A DNA stretch of 64,000 bases from an uncultured bacterium (GTDB taxonomy: Bacteria; Actinomycetota; Actinomycetes; S36-B12; CAIYMF01), in assembly GCA_903826575.1 (NCBI GenBank), contig CAIKEU010000106.1, positions 47,274 to 111,273 of the forward strand, in the 5' to 3' direction. The notes beneath the pieces were generated by a model that made no database searches, was not told where the DNA came from, and worked only from the letters and a program-made list of their open reading frames with translations. Position 1 is the first letter of the stretch; each line of letters begins with the position of its first letter. The position numbers and the translations under genes were made by a program. This document shows, piece by piece, positions 25,413 to 33,172 of this stretch.

Positions 25413-25816
25413 ATCGTCACTGCAATCCGTGCCACGGGCCCGGATTCGCATCCCACCGCACATCCGACAGGGATGCATCTTGCGCACTGTCAGGGGGTAG
25501 GGCTACCTTAGAACTTGTTCGAACATATGTTCGATGAAGGCCTTCCCTGACTTTCGTCGAATGTTCGGATTCGAAAACACGGTATCGGCGGATTCGCGGC
25601 TGTCTGATCTGAGTTTTCGCCTAGATCGGGATTCAGGTAGTTCTCGCGGGCCAGCTGAATTCATGATCTACGACCTTCCCGTGTGTGGGGTGCGTGTGCG
25701 GGGAAGCACCGCATCCCACCACGGGCTGGTTCTCGGTTGCCTTCCCCTGGACCGGGTGAACTGCCAGGGCAGTTCATAGCCGAAAACGTCTAGATACATC
25801 CGAGGAAGGTCCTGCG
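25413..25816. other. Intergenic stretch with SOS control region and long leader
   Basis: 404 bases between the ABC-like gene and the mutagenesis operon. It holds the LexA box at 25519-25534 and a perfect inverted repeat, GAACTGCC (25758-25765) and GGCAGTTC (25768-25775), 42 bases before the DUF6504 start. An 81-codon frame at 25534-25779 exists, but its ATG overlaps the LexA box, it lacks a ribosome site and it matches no family I know, so I read the region as a promoter plus a leader of roughly 280 bases. Confidence 0.55.
25519..25534. promoter_or_regulatory. LexA (SOS) box
   Basis: TCGAACATATGTTCGA is a perfect 16-base palindrome matching the actinobacterial/Gram-positive LexA site TCGAAC-N4-GTTCGA. 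An overlapping GAACTTGTTC (25511-25520) may add a half-site. It lies upstream of the DUF6504-HEPN-dnaE2-dinB operon, which is the expected SOS target. The promoter -10 probably overlaps the box. Confidence 0.9.
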
Positions 25817-26227
25817 ATGCGCACATATGGCGAGGTCATTTCCATCCGTACTGGTTCTGCAGGCGCAGATTCTTCGGGTGCCGGGTCTGCGGGTGGGGTT
25901 GCCGTCGGTAACCAGTTCCTATGGCGCAGCCGCATCTACGTCGTACGTAACGTCCTTGCTCATTGGGTCGAGTCGGGTACCTGGTGGACCTCACTTCAGC
26001 GTCAGTCAAAGCTGCGGGCGTTACCTAGTGGATCAGTTGATGGCGTACCTGTTGAACCATCCATCACCCGTGATGTTGGAGCCACCGAACGGTGGGTTTG
26101 GCGGGTGGAGGCCGCTGCTGGTTCGTCGGCACCTATCGGGGTTTATGACGTGGCCTGCGAAATTCGTGGCGCTGATAGTGCAGAGCTCGCACAGGGTCAG
26201 TGGCGATTAGCCCGAGCACTGGACTGA
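25817..26227 (+). CDS. DUF6504 family protein of the SOS mutagenesis operon
   Basis: 136 residues. The core NQFLWRSRIYVVRNVLAHWV, the WW pair (TWWTSLQ), the ERWVWRVEAAAG stretch and GVYDVACE are those of DUF6504, a small actinobacterial family usually encoded beside dnaE2 or Y-family polymerase genes. No catalytic motif is recognised. GAGGAAGG at 25802-25809 is a strong ribosome site for ATG 25817. As the first gene after the LexA box it is expected to be damage-induced. A role with the translesion polymerases is inferred from position only. Confidence 0.85.
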   Translation: MRTYGEVISIRTGSAGADSSGAGSAGGVAVGNQFLWRSRIYVVRNVLAHWVESGTWWTSLQRQSKLRALPSGSVDGVPVEPSITRDVGATERWVWRVEAAAGSSAPIGVYDVACEIRGADSAELAQGQWRLARALD

Positions 26228-26321
26228 GCACAGCTCGGTGCGCAGATCGGATCACGTTCTTTCACCCATACATCTTTATATGCCGTTTAGTGACCCATCG
26301 GGTCGAGTTGAGGAGGTCGTT

Positions 26322-26888
26322 ATGACTGTCACATCAATCAATCCAACTGCAACGCTTCAGCTTGCACTTGATGCCAATCCCTCGCCCACATTCGAGCAAG
26401 GTGGAGTATCAATGACTAGTTCATCGGTGTCCGCCACCCCGCATAGTCGTGACCTTTTGGCCGGTGCCGCTCGAGAGCTTCTAGCCGCTGGTGTGGCACA
26501 GGAAAGTGAGTCGCGCTACGCACATGCACATCTAGCGGCTCTGCGTGCAGCAGCGGCAGTTCTGGCAGCTCGCGCTCGTCCGCGTAGTCGTCGGGGTTCG
26601 CGAGTTCGAAGTGCGTGGGTTCTCCTTGCAGATATCGCACCTGAGTTTTCTGAATGGGCAGCTTTCTTCGCTGCAGGGGCTTCCAAACGGGCGGCTGCAG
26701 AAGCTGGTTTACGTGGTGTTGTTACTGCGAGAGAAGCTGATGATCTCGTACGTGAGGCTGAGCAGTTCCTGAGCCTTGTCGCGCGCCAGTTAGGTGCTAT
26801 TCACCAGCCACTTCTGAGTGATGCCACCGTACAGATTCCTTCACCGCCAACTCGTGGATCCGCCAAGGGCCCAGATTTCGATGCTTGA
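26322..26888 (+). CDS. SAV_6107-family HEPN-domain protein
   Basis: 188 residues, mostly helical. The HEPN-like core is DLLAGAARELLAAGVAQESE, SRYAHAHLAALRAAAAVLAA, the SRVRSAWVLLADIAPEFSEW stretch and a final helix; an unstructured N-terminal 35 residues and a Pro/Ser tail flank it. The family is typically found next to actinobacterial dnaE2. HEPN proteins can be RNases, but the Rx4-6H motif is not evident, so catalysis is doubtful and a chaperone-like or regulatory role is possible. GAGGAGG precedes ATG 26322; the frame opens earlier at 26238. Its end overlaps dnaE2 by 8 bases. Confidence 0.83.
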   Translation: MTVTSINPTATLQLALDANPSPTFEQGGVSMTSSSVSATPHSRDLLAGAARELLAAGVAQESESRYAHAHLAALRAAAAVLAARARPRSRRGSRVRSAWVLLADIAPEFSEWAAFFAAGASKRAAAEAGLRGVVTAREADDLVREAEQFLSLVARQLGAIHQPLLSDATVQIPSPPTRGSAKGPDFDA

Positions 26889-29800
26889 AGATTCCTTCGT
26901 CCATTTACATGTGGCGTCGGGTTACTCACTTCGCCATGGCGCGAGTAGTCCGGCTGCCTTGGTGGAACGTGCCGCTGCCCTAGGGCAGGATTCACTCGCC
27001 CTTACTGATCGTGATGGGCTCTATGGTGCAGTGCGATTTGTACTGGCCTGCCGTGATGCCGGCATTGCGCCGATCCTTGGGGTTGACCTGGCTTTCACCA
27101 CACCGTCCCCACAGGGTGTGAGCGAAGCTGCATTAGGGTCGCGGGTTCAACGCACCTCGGCGGGCAGGGTTGGGCAGGGCCCAACTCTGGCTGAGCGCAC
27201 CCGTGTTCGTCGCACTCCGGCACGCGGTGGACGTGAGGTAGATCAGCGGCACAGCAGAGTGGTTTTGCTTGCTCGTGGGCGAACTGGTTGGGCATCCCTG
27301 TGCCGGTTAGTTTCAGCTGCACATCTGGGACTTGAATCTGATTTCAGCGTGAGTAGTTCATCTCAGTCCAGAACGGATGTGCTGAGCACTGCGCAGTTCC
27401 ATGGTGATGACGCTTCGATAATTGCGGCTCAGGGGCGGCGCGGTTCACCGGTGGCATCCCTTGAACTCATAGCCCAGCATTCTGACGGGCTAGTGGCGCT
27501 GCTTGGACCCGAATCCGATGTTGGTCGAGCGATCATGCGTCGGCGGCCTGATCAAGGGCTGCAGGCACTCGGGTTCTGGCGGGAAGTGTTTGGCCGTCGA
27601 CTCGCAATCGAGATTGTCAGCCATCGCGCCCGTGATTCCGCCCTTGCAGTTACTGATGTTTCCGGGGCTGCTGTGCGTGGGCTGCCCTATTCGTCTGCTG
27701 CCGCAGCGAGAATGTTGACCTTCGCTAGGGAGCAGCAGATTCCGGCGATTTTGGCCGCAGCAGTTCGTCATGCGCAGCGTGATCAAGCCCCGGTAATCGA
27801 TGTGCTCGATGCGATTCGTCGATTGGTCCCGTTGGACTCACGACATCTTGATCGAGCCAATGGGGAGGGTCATCTCGCCGATGGTGCGCATATGCGCGAG
27901 TTGGCAACGGAGATCGTTCATCTCTCAGGGCTAGCCCGTGATGAAGCAAGGGCAGGTCGTGAAGTGGATCAGTTACTTGCAGATACTCGTCAGCTAGCCA
28001 AAGCCTGCCAGCTTGATCCGGTTGCTGATCTCGGAATCGGTGAGGTACACGTTCCGGAGCTTGATCTCATTCTTCCAGCACGTGCCGCACAGCGAAGTTC
28101 GATTAAGCGGGATCGCGGCCCCAAGGAACTTGCTGCTGAAGCTCATGCAGCGGATCGATATTTACGTCAGCGATGTGAGGGGGCGTTCAGCGAATATCTG
28201 ATCCGTACCCAGCACCCCGAAGTATCAGCGCGAGATCGACTTGAGGCTGAGCTTGCCACAATCTCAACCCTAGGTTTTGCCGGCTATTTCCTCACCGTCG
28301 CTGAGGTTGTCGATCTGATTAAGGGGATGAATATCCGCGTTGCCGCGCGTGGGTCAGGTGCGGGCAGTCTGGTCAATCACGTGCTGGGGATTTCAGGGGT
28401 TGATCCACTTGCCCACGGGCTCGTGATGGAGCGGTTTTTGTCACCTCTTCGTCGTGCCCTTCCCGATATCGATATCGACGTTGAGTCGGCGCGACGCACT
28501 GAGGTGTACGAGCAGATGCTTGAACGTTTCGGTGGTGAGCGGTGTGTGTGTATTTCGATGCGCGATACCTATCGGGTGCGCCATGCCGTACGTGATGTGG
28601 GTGCAGCATTGGGGATGCCACGGGGTGAGATCGACGCATTCGCAACGGCTTTCCCGCACATCCGGGCTCGTGATGCTCGTAATGCTCTTGCTGAGCTTCC
28701 TGAACTTCGTTCCTCTGGTTTAGGAAAGCTTGCAGCTCGTGGCGAGCTTGATGGGTTCTTGTCTCTCGTCGAGGCACTTGATGGATTGCCACGGCATATC
28801 GCACTACATCCCTGCGGGGTGGTGCTTTCGGATGCCACGCTGCTAGATCGCACGCCTGTCGAAGCAAGCTGGCGGGGATTTCCGATGAGCCAGTTCGATA
28901 AAGACGATGTTGAAGAACTTGGCTTACTCAAGCTCGATGTCCTCGGCATCCGGATGCAATCGTCGATGGCTTATGCCGTTGACGAAGTTGCCCGAGTTGA
29001 TGGGGTGCAGATCGATCTCGATGGAGTCGGACTTGATGACGAGCCCACGTATGACTTAGTGAAATCAGCACATACTCTTGGCTGCTTTCAAATTGAATCA
29101 CCAGGTCAGCGTGAACTCATCGGCAAGTTCGCACCAGATCGATTCGATGATCTGATCACCGATATCTCCCTGTTCCGTCCGGGGCCGGTGAAGTCCGACA
29201 TGATCACTCCATTTCTGCGTGCTCGTCAGGGGTGGAATGAGGCGGAGTATCTACATCCGGATCTACGGCCAGCACTCGAAGAGACCTACGGGGTTGTTGT
29301 CTTTCACGAGCAAGTTATGAAGATCGTGTCGATCATGACGGGATGTTCACTTGCTGAGGCCGATGAAATCAGACGAATTCTTGGTTCACCTGAATCCCAG
29401 CAGGAGGTACGAGCATGGTTCTATCCCGCTGCCAGAAGCAAGGGATACGAACTGGTCATCATTGAGCGGGTGTGGGAGGTTCTCAAAGCATTTGCCTCAT
29501 TCGGTTTTTGTAAGGCGCACGCTGCTGCCTTCGCAATTCCGACCTATCACTCGGCGTGGCTCAAAGCACATCACCCAGCAGCCTTCCTTGCTGGTGTACT
29601 CACCCATGATCCGGGGATGTATCCCAAGCGGCTCATCCTTGATGAGGCACGCAATCTTGGTATTGCCATTCTCGGGCTCGACGTGAATACCTCTGATAAG
29701 AGCTACCGGGTTGAACGAGTTTCCCCTTATGACGAACCGCCACCGGAAATTTTAGGGGAGCGGCCACGTCGTGCATCAACTGTGCCAGGGCTACCGGACG

Positions 29801-31122
29801 GTTCTGCATATGGAATCCGGCTCTCACTTGCTGATGTGAAGGGAATCAGTGCTGCTGAGATCGAACGCATCGTGGCTAGTCGTCCCTATCAATCACTATC
29901 GGATTTCTGGACTCGGGCATCGGTGTCACGTCCGATTGTTGAACGGCTAGTACTGGCAGGTGGTTTTGATTCCATTTACGGCATTGGTTTATCGGCGCCG
30001 GTTCGTCGACGTGGTCGAGTCACTCGTCGTGATCTGCTGTTACAGATTGCCGATCTCGATCGATACACCCGCGCGACAGGTAAGGCAGCGCGAGCAGCAG
30101 CCCCGAAGCGGCGCACCTACTCACTGAGCGAGTCGGCTCATGGTGTTGCTCTCAGTGTTGATGGGAAGGCCCATGGGCGGGCAGGTGATGTTGTTGCAGC
30201 CTCGCGTCGACAAAGCCAAGCGCCGATGGCAGCAATTCAGGCATCAGAACTTGATGTGCAACTCACGCTTGAACTCGGTGATGCACCCGGTGAGATCGCG
30301 GCCAGCGGTCTTCCGGAGATGACTGATGCCGAACGAGTTCGGGCTGAGCTTGAGATCTTAGGGCTCGATGCCAGTAGACATGTTGTCGATTTCTACGCGC
30401 CGATGCTCAACGATCTCGGGGTTACCCCCTCTCGTGATCTGCTCACTCGTCGATCAACGACCGAAGTTCTTATCGCTGGGGTGAAGGTGGCAACCCAAAC
30501 TCCACCTGTTCGATCTGGTCGTCGCGTGGTCTTTCTTACCCTCGATGATTCAACCGGTCCGGTCGATGCCACCTTCTTTGAAGATGCTCAAGGACCCTAT
30601 GCGGCAACAGTTTTCGGTTCGTGGCTTCTACTCGTTCGCGGCATCACTCGTCGAACTGGGCCGCGGGGTATTTCCATTCGTGCCACGGGTGCCTGGGAAC
30701 TCGGGGTTGTCTACGAAGCATGGAAATCAGGCGGGAAGGCTGCTGTTGCTGAACTCCTTGATTCGGGGCTCGGAACATCAATGGATTCCGATGATGCAGC
30801 CGTTGAAGGCCGGGCAGGTAGCCGATCCACTCGTCCGGTCGCCGCAGCCCCACCAGAGCATGAAACTGCACATGAGCGAGGGGAACGGTTACGTCGCGTA
30901 CTCGTTCATGCCAGCGGATTTCGGCAATCGCCCTACGCCGATATTGTTCCGCAGGGGATTGCTGCTGCTGACACGCGCAGTCAGGTGGCGACTCGCGGTG
31001 GTCGAGCAGGCTCGATCTCGGGTGCAAGCGTCGATCAGAGCGATCCGACAGTCGACAAAGACTCTGGTCGCCCCACCCCGCGCAAGTTATGGCATAGCAG
31101 TAATGGAAGTTCGGGGTGGTGA
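26881..31122 (+). CDS. dnaE2: Error-prone DNA polymerase III alpha subunit DnaE2
   Basis: Damage-inducible C-family polymerase for mutagenic translesion synthesis, 1413 residues, longer than many DnaE2. The PHP domain starts at once (FVHLHVASGYSLRHGASSP, LALTDRDGLYGA). Palm motifs RGSGAGSLVNHVLGI, LPDIDIDVE with the catalytic Asp pair, and FHEQVMKI with GFCKAHAAAFA are present, then HhH and OB-fold segments and the RKLWHSSNGSSGW tail typical of DnaE2 in actinobacteria. ATG 26881 overlaps the HEPN gene end (ATGCTTGA), so the two are coupled. Hand counts of two lines (28021-28080 and 29341-29400) give 31 and 29 G+C of 60, lower than in the dcw genes. No imuA' gene is present. Confidence 0.96.
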   Translation: MLEDSFVHLHVASGYSLRHGASSPAALVERAAALGQDSLALTDRDGLYGAVRFVLACRDAGIAPILGVDLAFTTPSPQGVSEAALGSRVQRTSAGRVGQGPTLAERTRVRRTPARGGREVDQRHSRVVLLARGRTGWASLCRLVSAAHLGLESDFSVSSSSQSRTDVLSTAQFHGDDASIIAAQGRRGSPVASLELIAQHSDGLVALLGPESDVGRAIMRRRPDQGLQALGFWREVFGRRLAIEIVSHRARDSALAVTDVSGAAVRGLPYSSAAAARMLTFAREQQIPAILAAAVRHAQRDQAPVIDVLDAIRRLVPLDSRHLDRANGEGHLADGAHMRELATEIVHLSGLARDEARAGREVDQLLADTRQLAKACQLDPVADLGIGEVHVPELDLILPARAAQRSSIKRDRGPKELAAEAHAADRYLRQRCEGAFSEYLIRTQHPEVSARDRLEAELATISTLGFAGYFLTVAEVVDLIKGMNIRVAARGSGAGSLVNHVLGISGVDPLAHGLVMERFLSPLRRALPDIDIDVESARRTEVYEQMLERFGGERCVCISMRDTYRVRHAVRDVGAALGMPRGEIDAFATAFPHIRARDARNALAELPELRSSGLGKLAARGELDGFLSLVEALDGLPRHIALHPCGVVLSDATLLDRTPVEASWRGFPMSQFDKDDVEELGLLKLDVLGIRMQSSMAYAVDEVARVDGVQIDLDGVGLDDEPTYDLVKSAHTLGCFQIESPGQRELIGKFAPDRFDDLITDISLFRPGPVKSDMITPFLRARQGWNEAEYLHPDLRPALEETYGVVVFHEQVMKIVSIMTGCSLAEADEIRRILGSPESQQEVRAWFYPAARSKGYELVIIERVWEVLKAFASFGFCKAHAAAFAIPTYHSAWLKAHHPAAFLAGVLTHDPGMYPKRLILDEARNLGIAILGLDVNTSDKSYRVERVSPYDEPPPEILGERPRRASTVPGLPDGSAYGIRLSLADVKGISAAEIERIVASRPYQSLSDFWTRASVSRPIVERLVLAGGFDSIYGIGLSAPVRRRGRVTRRDLLLQIADLDRYTRATGKAARAAAPKRRTYSLSESAHGVALSVDGKAHGRAGDVVAASRRQSQAPMAAIQASELDVQLTLELGDAPGEIAASGLPEMTDAERVRAELEILGLDASRHVVDFYAPMLNDLGVTPSRDLLTRRSTTEVLIAGVKVATQTPPVRSGRRVVFLTLDDSTGPVDATFFEDAQGPYAATVFGSWLLLVRGITRRTGPRGISIRATGAWELGVVYEAWKSGGKAAVAELLDSGLGTSMDSDDAAVEGRAGSRSTRPVAAAPPEHETAHERGERLRRVLVHASGFRQSPYADIVPQGIAAADTRSQVATRGGRAGSISGASVDQSDPTVDKDSGRPTPRKLWHSSNGSSGW

Positions 31123-31158
31123 GCATCCAATGTCAGATGAACTAGAGATGATGATCCT

Positions 31159-32463
31159 GTGAGTCGTAGTCAGATCACCCGAGGAGCCCGCCTGACGCAG
31201 GCGGACGTTTCTACGGATGATCCCGTTATCGACGGGGCTCGTGATGATGACGGCTGCAACATTTTGCATGTCGACATGGATGCCTTCTACGCATCGTGTG
31301 AGTTGCGGTCTCGTCCAGATCTGGTGGGTAAGCCCGTCATCGTCGGTGGTGATGGGTCGCGCGGGGTTGTCACGGCTGCGACGTATGAGGCGCGACGCTA
31401 TGGCATCCACTCAGCGATGCCAATGTCGCGGGCTAAGCGCCTATGCCCTGCGGTCATTGTGCTACCGCCGAACTTTGCGCTGTACACAGAAGTGTCCGCC
31501 GGTGTGATGGCGATCTTCCGTGATGTCACACCTTATGTTGAGCCGCTGAGCCTTGATGAAGCGTTTCTCGACGTCTCCGGTGCCCGTCGCAGACTCGGCC
31601 CATCGGCTGATATCGCTGACATGATTCGTGCGCGGGTCGTTGATGAGCAGGGCATCACCTGCACCGTGGGGGTTGCGCCGACGAAGTTCATCGCCAAGCT
31701 TGCTTCTACTCGTGCTAAGCCTGATGGACGCCTTGTCGTACCCACGGATCGTGTCATCACGTTCCTGCATCCGTTGCCTGTCGGTTCGCTCTGGGGCGTT
31801 GGCGACAAGACCGAGCAGGCACTGACCAGGTTGGGGCTCGCAACGGTTGGCGATGTTGCCCATACTCCCGTTGACACGCTGATCCGCGCTATTGGCCAGG
31901 CTGCTGGTACGCATCTTTACGAGTTGGCCTGGGGTCGCGATCCTCGTCCGGTGGTCGTACCCGAGGGGGAGAAGAGTATTGGGGCTGAAGAGACCTTCCC
32001 CCGCGATATCGACGATCCCGAGTTGGTTCATCGCGAGATCCTGCGGCTATCTGAGCGAGTAGCCAGTCGGCTACGACACCAAGGGCTTGTGTCTCGCACG
32101 ATTGTTCTCAAAGTACGATTCGCTGACTTCACGACCATCTCCCGCTCGCGCACGCTTCGATCGGGTACCGATATCTCCCGCGAGGTATATGCCACGGCTC
32201 GTGATCTTTACGATGCGCTGGGATTAGAGCGGGCTCGAATCCGCCTAGTCGGAGTTCGAGCTGAGGGCCTGACCGAGGCTGACGATTCCCCTCGGTACAT
32301 GTTCCTCGATGAACCCGAGATTGGGTGGCGTGAGGCTGAACAGGCGGTCGATAAGGCTAGTGCCCGGTTCGGTAAGGGTGCAGTTCAACCTGCTCGTCTC
32401 CTTGATACAGGTAGCTCTGACGGCTTTGGCGGGGCTCCGGTGGCCCCGAGGCCACCGCGTTGA
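31159..32463 (+). CDS. dinB: DNA polymerase IV (Y family)
   Basis: 434 residues, translesion polymerase. Catalytic carboxylates are intact: HVDMDAFYASCE near residue 40 and SLDEAFLDVSG, with the YEARRYGIHSAMP fingers, GVAPTKFIAKLAS and the little-finger KSIGAEETFPRDI. So it is an active DinB, not the inactive ImuB that accompanies DnaE2 in many bacteria, and it also lacks a clear C-terminal clamp-binding peptide after the little finger that I could identify. GTG 31159 lies 36 bases after dnaE2, so it likely belongs to the SOS operon. Confidence 0.93.
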   Translation: MSRSQITRGARLTQADVSTDDPVIDGARDDDGCNILHVDMDAFYASCELRSRPDLVGKPVIVGGDGSRGVVTAATYEARRYGIHSAMPMSRAKRLCPAVIVLPPNFALYTEVSAGVMAIFRDVTPYVEPLSLDEAFLDVSGARRRLGPSADIADMIRARVVDEQGITCTVGVAPTKFIAKLASTRAKPDGRLVVPTDRVITFLHPLPVGSLWGVGDKTEQALTRLGLATVGDVAHTPVDTLIRAIGQAAGTHLYELAWGRDPRPVVVPEGEKSIGAEETFPRDIDDPELVHREILRLSERVASRLRHQGLVSRTIVLKVRFADFTTISRSRTLRSGTDISREVYATARDLYDALGLERARIRLVGVRAEGLTEADDSPRYMFLDEPEIGWREAEQAVDKASARFGKGAVQPARLLDTGSSDGFGGAPVAPRPPR

Positions 32464-32628
32464 TCCTCTGTGCACGCGCTCGCACTACGTCACAGGAAGC
32501 CACATTTTCGCGAAAAAGTGACGCAGAGTGCTCGCCGCGGAGAATTAAATCCAGGACTCACGTAACTCATCTGCCGCTACGGGTTTCGTTATGGCCAATA
32601 GGTGCTTATTCTGGTCTTGGAGCGATGG

Positions 32629-32645
32629 GGAACCCCGCGGGTTCC
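32629..32645. repeat. 7-bp hairpin between dinB and the DUF3040 gene
   Basis: GGAACCC-CGC-GGGTTCC, a perfect 7-bp stem with a 3-base loop, followed by TAAATCGTTTT. It lies in the 230-base gap after dinB and 49 bases before the DUF3040 start. It may terminate the mutagenesis operon, though the T tract is interrupted. Confidence 0.5.
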
Positions 32646-32693
32646 TAAATCGTTTTACTGATCGATTACCTGAGTTATTCACGAGGAGGAGCT

Positions 32694-33080
32694 GTGCCAC
32701 TATCTGAGCACGAGCAGCGCCTGCTCGAGCAGATGGAACGAGCCCTCTACGCAGAGGATCCCAAATTCGCCTCGTCCCTTCGCTCGGCCGGACCGCGTCC
32801 AGGGTCGCGTCGACAAGCCGCTCTTGGGGTACTTGTCGCTTTGGCTGGCTTGGCAGTTCTCGTACTGGGGGCGGCATCGTCGCTGATTCCCGTGGGTGTG
32901 CTCGGATTCGTCATGATGCTTCTCGGTACCTACGCCGTCGTGCGCAGTATGCGGGCAACCTCAACAGTGCAAGCTACGCCAACGGCTGCAGCCCCGCCGG
33001 CCGCACCCAACGCGGGCTTCATGGATCGCATGGATGAGCGCTTCCGCCGCCGTCGTGAAGGTGACGATCAAGACCTGTAG
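32694..33080 (+). CDS. DUF3040 small membrane protein
   Basis: 128 residues. The N-terminal PLSEHEQRLLEQMERALYAEDP is the family signature, followed by FASSLR, two close membrane helices (about 45-85: GVLVALAGLAVLVLGAA and LIPVGVLGFVMMLLGTYAVV) and a charged cytoplasmic tail. The family is confined to actinobacteria and has no known function. GTG 32694 is supported by GAGGAGGA at 32683-32690. The gene stands alone, between the hairpin at 32629 and the terminator at 33096. Confidence 0.88.
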   Translation: MPLSEHEQRLLEQMERALYAEDPKFASSLRSAGPRPGSRRQAALGVLVALAGLAVLVLGAASSLIPVGVLGFVMMLLGTYAVVRSMRATSTVQATPTAAAPPAAPNAGFMDRMDERFRRRREGDDQDL

Positions 33081-33095
33081 CGGTTCGTTACTCTC

Positions 33096-33136
33096 CAAAC
33101 TCGTCGTGCTCCCAGAGCAACGGCGAGTTTGTTTTT
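33096..33136 (+). terminator. Intrinsic terminator after the DUF3040 gene
   Basis: CAAACTCG (33096-33103) pairs with CGAGTTTG (33124-33131); inside, TGCTC pairs with GAGCA; five T follow at 33132-33136. It separates the DUF3040 gene from the convergent transglutaminase operon. Confidence 0.85.
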
Positions 33137-33172
33137 ATCTCCTCGTGGAGGCAGTTGGTGCTGCCACCCGTT

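Noticed and set aside
25534..25779. 81-codon frame just after the LexA box
   Set aside because: Its ATG overlaps the operator, so it would precede the likely transcription start; no ribosome site and no family recognised.
31159..32463. Possibility that the Y-family gene is imuB
   Set aside because: Both catalytic acid motifs (MDAFYASCE and SLDEAFLDV) are intact, while ImuB lacks them.
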